From Apostichopus japonicus (Eukaryota; Echinodermata; Holothuroidea; Aspidochirotida; Stichopodidae), in contig NC_092570.1 of NCBI RefSeq assembly GCF_037975245.1, forward strand, positions 3,504,001-3,568,000: a stretch of DNA of 64,000 bases, in the 5' to 3' direction. The translations under genes were made by a program, and so were the position numbers. Under the pieces are notes generated by a model, which saw only the letters and a list, made by a program, of their open reading frames with translations, was not told the origin of the DNA and searched no databases. Positions 58,001 through 64,000 of the stretch are shown here, in pieces (within the stretch, counting starts at the first letter, position 1; each line of letters begins with the position of its first letter).

Positions 58001-60967
58001 TGTGTAAAAGTAAGTTGGCCTGACGTTTCGATCCTAGCAGGATCTTCTTCAAAAGCTAAATGACAAGTTACAGTAACAGAAGGGCCAAACCATGCACAGA
58101 ATACAGACAGGTTAATGAGCATGGTGAACACAAAGAGATAGATGTAAAGGGAATAGTAGACAAGGGATGGAGAGAAGAAAGAAACAAACAAACAGGGGAA
58201 GAGGAGAGGTAGGAGCTGTTGAAATTAACATTATTACACATATCAGTCTTCCCCGAGTTGAAACTTAGGTAACCGTTGTTGGTGGATTAGAGATTAACGT
58301 TTTCTTGCTAAGAAGTACATTTTATTTCTCTATCTGAGCTCCGCTTCTGCTCTCGTCCCGTCCCGTCCCATCTTGTATGCAGGAACGTTCTCAGTGGAGA
58401 GAGAAAGAGGTTGCCCTGACTAAGAGTTTAGCAAGAGTCGAAGAAGAGTTTGATTTGAAGCAGAAGGAACTAAAAGGCACGTTGGAGAGTGAAGCTGCGG
58501 CGGTTAGGAATGCGATCACAGAAAGCAACGAGAGAAAGGAGAAGATAACTCGCTTAAATGATCAGCTGGCTAAGACTCGTCAGGAAAAGGTAACCATTGT
58601 TTCAATGAAATATTAAATAATTGATTCTCATAATAACAAAACAAAATATATAAGTCTAAAGTTAAAGTGAAATATTTAGATTTTTCATCTGGATGTTAAT
58701 TATATATGGGGTTTTCTTCTTTTTCTCTTTGTGTGTCACTCTGGACATATTTAGTTCTAAGTTATCAGCTCTGTAAAATGAAATTCAGATTTAGATATGA
58801 TTTTTAATTGATAAGAGGGGGAGGGGGGGGGTGAGTTTGGCTGCTACACACCTGATCATGGGAACTGTCGCCACCCCGTAATCAAAGCCTCCACTTGCAA
58901 ATAACCATCAGAGATTGTTCTTCCTTGTGATGGATATATTTAAAGAAAGAAATTTACTGATGGGATCCTATTCTTACTAACAACAGGTTCATATTTAATA
59001 ATTTGTGTGAGTGTCAGGTGGTGCATAGGGTGGGGAAGGCGGTAGGGGAGAATGGGCTTCCTTGCACCTCTTCCCCTTGGGTCATGTTATCGATAGTTTG
59101 TATCAAACAGGATCCACCCCTATCGTATCCATATTCATATTTTTGCTCATTTCAACAGGAATCATTGTCCCTGGAGCTGAACTTGAAGCAAGCTCAGTTT
59201 GAGGCATCGCTCCAGAGGCAGGAGATGGACTGGAAAGAGCAGATGGAGAGGCTGATACTGGAGAGGATGGAGCTCCTCCAGGAGGAGACAAGCCATCAGC
59301 TCGAGAAACAGAGAGAGGCTCATCATGCCCAGATTGCAGAGATGGCTGAGAGGCAGGGGGAGGAACTTAGGAGGCTGAGAGAGGAGAGTTCCAAGGAGAT
59401 GAAGAAGAAGGAAGTCAGATACCAATCCAGTATTGATCAATTTCAAGCAAAGTGAGGAATCTCAGATGATCTTGTCTCTCTCTCCTACAGATTTCATCTC
59501 GCACCTGACGATTAAAAATACTAAAAAAGAAAAAAAAAACATTTGCTATTTGAAAGTGTCATATTGAGTGTGGGCAATAATAATTTTACCAAACCTGCCT
59601 TGAAGTATTCCTCAGGATAAGATTGGCACATTTGATTGAAATAAGATACCCTCATATATATTTTTTGGTATTTAAGTGAATTTGAAAGTACAAATGACTA
59701 TTATTTAAATATATATCTTGTCGTCCAGACAATTTTCCCTGGTCTTTGTTAGATTACATTAAAGTACAATGTGTAGTCTCAGTGATGGCAGAGATAGGGT
59801 TAATCATAAGTCCATTACTCATTTTGAAAGGTGCACTGGGGTGGGGGGAAGATGGCAGTTAGGGCATGTGTGTGGGGAGACTGGGGTGGGCAAGGTTCGA
59901 AGGAAAATGATTTTGCTCTGTTCATACAGAGTAATGCGCAAGTTACTTGAGGGACTTTAAAAGTAGCTCTGATGGAATTTGCATGAGGTTTGCATATTTT
60001 GAAGCCTAAAATTATTAATCAGCTGTTTAAATATTGAGAAAGTTTAAAGATATATTTCCCAAGCTGTATTATGTATAAATTCCATGCCTTGTAAAAGAAT
60101 GCATTGTGAAATGATTACATCTAAAAGTTTTCTGTTAAGGTCTCTTGATGTTGTCTTAATCTCGTTTCAATTCTGCCCCTCTAGACTTGACCTCAGTCAT
60201 CAGGAAGTTTTAAAATTAAGCTCCAAGCTTGAACAGGCCCAGGGTCACCGGTAAGTACCAACCGATTACCTTTGACACCCTATGTTAAACTTACATCAAA
60301 GAAGGGTTGTTTAGGGATAACCATCAACATTTAAGACACATATATATATGTTTATATATATATATATATCAGGCCTCGACAATTTTTTTTTTAACTACTC
60401 GCCAACTGGCGACCGAGTCTAAAATTCTACTCACCAAAACGTTAAATTTACTCGCCATTTTTTCTTGCAAAGTGTTTGTGTCCCATAAGCCTAGGTAGTA
60501 TGGCCTAACTTAGGATATCGCGGTTTAGTGTTACTGTTAGTTGTTTACAGCAAAAATGATCTATTTAAATTGTGCTTCGTCGAAAGTGTTTAAAACATGA
60601 TATTCATGCGTTACCCCTGTTTGAGTTGTCGTTACGCATTTATTTGAGTTTGTAGTTTTCCAGTTTGGTTACACCTATCGTGCATCATTTAGTCGATTAG
60701 TATCAAATAAGTTTCGAGCTGGTGAACAGAGCTGTTCCTTAGGACCTACTTGTAACAGTGCACTTGATAATTCTACTGTGATGTGTAACATTAGGCAATA
60801 GGCCTTTGTTGATTGGATCACAAGTTAATAGTAAGCCTATCGTATAAAGGCAGTAAGCGAATGAGCCACTCGCCAAAATGTCAAGCGTAATGCATTTTTT
60901 GCTCGCCAGTCGCAAATTCTAGTCGCCATTGGCGAGTTGGCGACCGTATTTGTCGAGGCCTGGTATG

Positions 60968-61039
<72 letters not shown>

Positions 61040-63586
61040 CATATATATATATGTTAATGAAATGGAGGTAAACGACAAAGGCAAATGAATCTATATACAA
61101 CCAAAATCGTAATGAGTTGGAAAATCAAGAACAGGGAAAAAACTTCAAGCCTCTACCGGGGTTCGAACCCGGGCCTCCCGCTTTATATGTGGACACCCTG
61201 ACCACTAGGCTATGGACGCTGATTATATATATAGGTATATATATATATATGTATTGAGAAATAAGTCAAGGTTCAGAGAAACCCCTTTCTTGGAAATATA
61301 GACGTAATTATAATTGTGTAAATCAATTTGTCTTGTGAGTTCATGCCATTTTTTCTTCTTATTACCAGGTCAACGATCATTAACAAACTTCAGCATTGTC
61401 TACAGAGTTACACCAGTGATTCTTTGATGATGCTGGGAGAGTTAGGCTCCTCACCAGCCGCTTCTTCTGCAGTAAGTGTGCATTGCTTTTACCCATGTAT
61501 CCGAGGTTCATATAAACGGGTGGCCTGCCGGCCAAATCCAGGCTGTGAATGATTTCTTACACTAATCGGTTATGCGGCCCTTACGACTTGGCTCCCTAGA
61601 GGTCAGCCCAGCCTGGCATTTTTATACGATAGCCTACAATACGATATATAAGAAGATATCGGCTCTATCTGGCCCTTTGCCCCAATTAGTGTTTCTCACT
61701 TGGACCTTGTTGAAATTAATTAAAGATGCCTGCTTTATATCGTCACATCTTACTTTTGATGAGAGATATCTTCTTTTTCACGAGATTGTTAGAACAAAAT
61801 TGTGGTTTTTAAGGCAATTTTCTTCTCACAAATTTCTTTGCATCCCTCCCCTCCCACTCCCCACACATCCCTTAGCTCTGCCATTGTCATGTTGTACTTT
61901 TGTTTCAGAATCAATTCCATTCATCGGTAGCCAGTGACCATACACCAAACACCAATCAGATGGTGACTGATCAATCTCTCACTGGACACCCTAGGGTGCA
62001 ACAACAGATCAGAACCTCTGTCGAGCAGCCTCTCCTACAATTAATGAACAGTCTCAACACAGATGCGGGTTACCAAACATTATCATCCAGTTCTGATAGG
62101 GGAGGGGGAGGAGGAGTCCAGGTATCTCACACAGAGGGGAATGGAAATACAACAGATAAAGGAAACTTGTCCTTTATGGCCATGTCATCCATTGTGTCGC
62201 AGCCAATGGAGTCAGAAGTGTACAATCAGCCTCTTCCAATGAGGTATGAGATGGCATCATCAGGCTCACAACCTCTCAGCTTGAGGTATCATTCAACATC
62301 ACTAAACATGCAACCTCATGATGTGAGGTATGGCTCATCATCACTACCCATGCAACCTCATGATGTGAGGCATGGTTCCACGTCACCATCCATGCAACCT
62401 CATGATGTCAGGCATGGCTCCTCATCACTATCGTTGCAGCATCCTGGTGTGAGGCATGGTTCTACATCACCGTCCATGCAACCTCCTGATGTGAGGTACG
62501 GCTCATCCTCACTATCAATGCAACCTCCTGGTGTGAGGTACAGCTCCACAGGTGAACCGACACTACCTCCACTGACTGGATCACACACCACCAGACACAT
62601 TCCGAGCGGGATGCCATCATCAACGATTTCAGAGAGGTACCATTCGGCAGATGGCGTACCAAACAACGGTCAAGTGGTTCGGCCCAGTGGGTTCTCAGAG
62701 GATGGAAAGCTACCTCAAGAGGTCACCGATGATCTAAAGACCTCGTCGGGAGCAAGAGACATGAAAACTTCAAAGCTGTATCATTTTGAAAGACCAGAGA
62801 ATGATACCTCTGTGAGATCTGCTCCTCAGTACGGAGGTCTCAAAGTATCCAGAATGAAAGATTATGAAGGTCAGTGTCAGAGGTCTGTTTTACTATTTCT
62901 TCTTTGCAGAGGCAGGGCTATGTGGCAGATTTGTATCTGTTACGGCATCGAAAACATGCCCTTCAGATGGGCCAGTTATGTTTTATGTGTATGAAACGAT
63001 GTATAGTATTTTCAAAGTATCATGTCAGAATAATTTCATAAACCGTTGTACTGCTTTGTACAATGTTATCACTGCAGTATTTTCAGAACAACCATACTTT
63101 TTCTGTTAATATTAGCATAAATTGAACACATGTATTTTGTCCCTTCTGTAACTGTTACTTGTCATTTAGCCTTTGAAGAAGATCCTGCTAGGATCGAAAC
63201 ATCAGGCCAACTTACTTTTACACACATGTATTTTGTGTCAGTGATTCATGTTTTAATTTAAAACAAAATGGGCTTCTTTTGAAAATAGGTCATGCCTGCT
63301 CCCTTAGAAAGTCATTGACCCCCCCCCCCCCCCTTAGAAACAGAAGTCTAGCTACACCCCTGATTAGAAATGCTAGCTTCCCCTCAAACAGTTGATACTA
63401 TCTGGAGAAAGATAACTTAAAAATGCTACTTTTAATACTGTTTCATATATCAATTAACATCTATAAACGGTACAGTTGACATGTTTTGCCTTTCCTACCC
63501 CCAGAAGGACAAGACCACTTTGCCCCTGTCCCAGAGAGTGATGACTTGAGCATTTCAGAACATCCCTTAGATAACACCAACCAATC
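51263..63586 (+). CDS. CNTROB: centrobin-like centrosomal coiled-coil protein (3' end off window)
   Basis: Thirteen in-phase exons: 51245-52012, 52740-52840, 53794-53965, 55348-55464, 55911-56006, 56388-56474, 57107-57253, 58383-58589, 59159-59451, 60185-60250, 61369-61471, 61909-62869, 63505-63586. That is 3182 bases, or 1060 codons, open to the right edge. Residues 1-300 are Ser/Thr-rich and disordered. About 320-700 is a long coiled coil (e.g. LQIKELQSKLLENQQLL, AEMAERQGEELRRLREE). Residues 714-1034 are disordered with a 14-residue repeat. Domain order and local similarity (ATRRKKDSMIAQVEK, KLQHCLQSY) suggest centrobin, a daughter-centriole protein needed for centriole duplication. The identity is from memory and moderately sure; another centrosomal coiled-coil protein is possible. 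The ATG at 51263 is the first in-frame Met after an acceptor, so an upstream coding exon is not excluded. Confidence 0.75.
52240..52735. mobile_element. interspersed repeat of unknown class
   Basis: The minus-strand end reads GGGTCATTCCATGTCAAATC, followed by CAACCAGTGG. The interior includes AATGGCCGCC and GGGCTATATCTCGAAAACGA. By general familiarity this resembles repeats seen in other marine invertebrates; that is not a verified match. It fills most of the intron between exons a and b, ending two bases short of the second exon's acceptor region. Only one copy is in the window, so its boundaries are uncertain. Confidence 0.4.
52740..52840 (+). CDS. centrobin-like exon b
   Basis: Acceptor AAATTCCTTGCAG, donor GTCAGA. 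It encodes MSHRDDFSKDRSPLTDYDGH and onward, exit phase 2. Confidence 0.78.
53118..53200. mobile_element. palindromic-core repeat, altered copy
   Basis: CCTAGCAGGATCTGC, AGAGGCCTCT and GCAGATTCTGCTAGGAC form an extended palindrome, followed by AGAAATGTCAGGCC. It is related to the GATCCTGCTAGGATC family but rearranged into a larger hairpin. Confidence 0.55.
53794..53965 (+). CDS. centrobin-like exon c
   Basis: Acceptor TTTATTTCTACAG, donor GTAAGC. It joins AG|A to the previous exon and exits in phase 0. It ends with the start of the coiled coil (LQEALEKEKYRRK). Confidence 0.85.
54265..54540 (-). mobile_element. LINE 3' tail (CR1/L2-like)
   Basis: On the minus strand CCTGTAAAGCGCTTCGAGCA, then GCGCTATATAAGTACTAA, then TTTATTTATTTATTT. 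This is the 3' UTR and simple tail of a CR1/L2-type LINE, comparable to the tail at 34772-34830. It is intronic. Confidence 0.65.
55348..55464 (+). CDS. centrobin-like exon d (coiled coil)
   Basis: 39 codons, phase 0 to 0. The acceptor TATATAAAG lacks a long pyrimidine tract, although one lies 20-40 bases upstream. It encodes LQIKELQSKLLENQQLL and RRKKDSMIAQVEK. Confidence 0.85.
55911..56006 (+). CDS. centrobin-like exon e
   Basis: Acceptor TTTTTTCTGCAG, donor GTGAGT, 32 codons: NFSKIMSDWKSKDKEKLETL and a charged helix. Confidence 0.85.
56388..56474 (+). CDS. centrobin-like exon f
   Basis: 29 codons of charged coiled coil (MREQELEVREKENRELRLSQ). Acceptor TTTTCACAG after a long T-rich tract; donor GTGAGTC. 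Confidence 0.85.
56600..56810. repeat. TA-rich microsatellite tract
   Basis: Interrupted (TA)n and TATG/TACA runs in the intron between exons f and g. Confidence 0.85.
57107..57253 (+). CDS. centrobin-like exon g
   Basis: 49 codons, phase 0 to 0, coiled coil (QQMALSIQQMEHAVEERVAA). Acceptor AATGCCCAG, donor GTTGGC (weak but phase-preserving). Confidence 0.83.
58003..58200 (-). mobile_element. palindromic-core dispersed repeat, copy 2
   Basis: The same block order as 14845-15030. The minus strand reads TTTTGAAGAAGATCCTGCTA, then GGATCGAAACGTCAGGCC, then AACTTACTTTTACAC at the far end. It is intronic, about 180 bases before exon h. Confidence 0.78.
58383..58589 (+). CDS. centrobin-like exon h
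   Basis: 69 codons, phase 0 to 0, coiled coil (REKEVALTKSLARVEEEF, KEKITRLNDQLAKTRQEK). Acceptor CTTGTATGCAG, donor GTAACC. Confidence 0.87.
59159..59451 (+). CDS. centrobin-like exon i
   Basis: 293 bases, exit phase 2. It is the longest coiled-coil exon (WKEQMERLILERMELLQEE, AEMAERQGEELRRLREE). Acceptor TTTCAACAG, donor GTGAGG. Confidence 0.88.
60185..60250 (+). CDS. centrobin-like exon j
   Basis: 66 bases, phase 2 to 2. Acceptor CTGCCCCTCTAG, donor GTAAGTAC. Encodes LDLSHQEVLKLSSKLEQAQ. Confidence 0.85.
60370..60962. mobile_element. hAT-like non-autonomous element, 593 bp
   Basis: The left end CAGGCCTCGACAA and the right-end inverse (TTGTCGAGGCCTG) give matching termini. Further inside, repeated ACTCGCCAACTGGCGAC-type blocks pair between the ends. 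The flanks are TATA-rich on both sides. There is no coding capacity. The CAGGCCTCGACA terminus is typical of hAT elements. Confidence 0.72.
60970..61055. repeat. (TA)n microsatellite
   Basis: About 40 near-perfect TA dinucleotides directly beside the hAT-like element, in the intron before exon k. Confidence 0.93.
61149..61219 (-). pseudogene. tRNA-like sequence (pseudo-tRNA or SINE head)
   Basis: A 71-base minus-strand piece with box A (TAGCCTAGTGGTCAG) and a perfect T arm (CCGGG TTCGAAC CCCGG). The acceptor ends pair at about 5 of 7 positions, and the anticodon stem has a mismatch. The loop would give anticodon ATA, which is unusual, so a functional tRNA is unlikely. Confidence 0.55.
61369..61471 (+). 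CDS. centrobin-like exon k
   Basis: 103 bases, entry phase 2, exit phase 0. Acceptor TTCTTATTACCAG, donor GTAAGTGT. Encodes STIINKLQHCLQSYTSDSLM, the end of the coiled-coil part. Confidence 0.86.
61909..62869 (+). CDS. centrobin-like exon l (14-residue repeats)
   Basis: 961 bases, entry phase 0, exit phase 1. Acceptor CTTTTGTTTCAG, donor GTCAGT. It is Ser/Pro/Gln-rich and probably disordered. Between 62260 and 62560 it carries about seven copies of a 14-residue unit, such as SMQPHDVRHGSTS plus one residue (42-bp period). The first copies are degenerate and the later ones sharper. Confidence 0.87.
62290..62560 (+). repeat. 42-bp coding minisatellite
   Basis: Units share ATGCAACCTCATGATGTGAG or CAACCTCCTGRTGTGAGG at 42-bp spacing. 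The repeat number is in frame, so length changes would preserve the reading frame. Confidence 0.85.
63138..63232 (+). mobile_element. palindromic-core repeat, core-only copy
   Basis: The plus strand reads CTTCTGTAACTGTTACTTGT, then CATTTAGCCTTTGAAGAAG, ATCCTGCTAGGATCGAAAC, ATCAGGCCAACTTAC. It is the inverse orientation of 14845 and 58003, without their outer blocks. It is intronic, between exons l and m. Confidence 0.75.
63505..63586 (+). CDS. centrobin-like exon m
   Basis: 82 bases, entry phase 1, exit phase 2. Acceptor TTTCCTACCCCCAG, donor GTATGT. Encodes EGQDHFAPVPESDDLSISEH and onward. The gene continues beyond the window. Confidence 0.8.
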
Positions 63587-64000
63587 GTATGTAGTTTCCC
63601 TTTTATCATCCGTGTTGAACTCTGATGTTATATATTGATATTCTGGGTACAGATTGTGTAACACTTATTCTTTAAGAGAATATTATTCCACACCAATAGT
63701 CGAATTCCCCATCTCAATATCTTAAGATACAGTTGGAATGTACCCTATTTTGATTGGCTAAACCTGAACCCTCTCTCACTTGAGGAAGTTGATCCCAGAA
63801 GATGGTCTGTGAAGTCATATGAGAGATTTTCTTCGTAGGCTTTCCTTACATATGATAACATTCCTGTTGATTTATCCTTGAAATGTGATATAATTGGGAA
63901 TTCTGCTTAGCTTTCGATGTTTCTCTGTGTTTAGAATTTCTTCAAAATTGATTTTTTTTTTTTTTTTTTTTTGAGAAATATTATTTTTCCTCTGTGGATT

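Noticed and set aside
61149..61219. Functional tRNA gene
   Set aside because: Acceptor and anticodon stems have mismatches and the anticodon would be ATA; a pseudo-tRNA or SINE head is more likely.

Overview
This window is eukaryotic. Its protein-coding sequence is split into short exons that end in GT and begin after AG. It also holds tRNA-derived SINEs, LINE tails, Ty3/gypsy LTR retrotransposons, hAT and Tc1 remnants, satellites and long microsatellites. The gene content (a death-effector-domain NB-ARC/TPR protein and a centrobin-like coiled-coil protein) and the repeat types suggest a marine invertebrate deuterostome such as an echinoderm, hemichordate or lancelet. The species cannot be fixed from the sequence alone.

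Layout. 1-7.2 kb is a higher-order satellite: about 22 copies of a ~210 bp unit in three blocks. Two of the blocks are separated by a duplicated ~0.8 kb spacer. 7.2-15.9 kb is mostly non-coding, with one possible immunoglobulin-like exon, a 16-bp minisatellite (8.87-9.61 kb), a diverged tandem duplication (13.6-14.8 kb), a SINE and a dispersed palindromic-core repeat. 15.9-25 kb is a transposon graveyard: a Tc1/mariner transposase broken across three frames, two tandem gypsy 5' ends with gag remnants, a gag zinc-knuckle/protease fragment, a hAT transposase C-terminus interrupted by 95 perfect ATC/GAT triplets, a gypsy integrase tail with its 184 bp LTR, and another gag zinc knuckle. 25-28.5 kb is AT-rich and shows no genes.

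28.5-38.85 kb (minus strand) carries a complete 9-exon coding region of 1080 codons. It encodes a DED, NB-ARC NTPase, winged helix, TPRs and a charged Ser/Lys-rich tail. All splice phases match. This is a STAND-type innate immune or cell-death regulator. Its introns hold two SINEs and two LINE ends.

39.09-47.90 kb is a near-pristine 8.8 kb Ty3/gypsy element. Its 1743 bp LTRs show one mismatch by eye, it has 4-bp target duplications, and gag and pol are joined by a GGGAAAC -1 slippery heptamer. A foldback element (47.98-48.64 kb) and a SINE follow. 51.2 kb to at least 63.6 kb (plus strand) carries 13 in-phase exons of a centrobin-like centrosomal coiled-coil gene that runs off the right edge.

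The two host genes are divergent. The young retrotransposon lies in the interval between their coding starts, just upstream of the first coding exon of the DED gene. Any shared promoter, or any 5' non-coding exon of the DED gene, would now be separated from the coding exons by about 9 kb of transposon.
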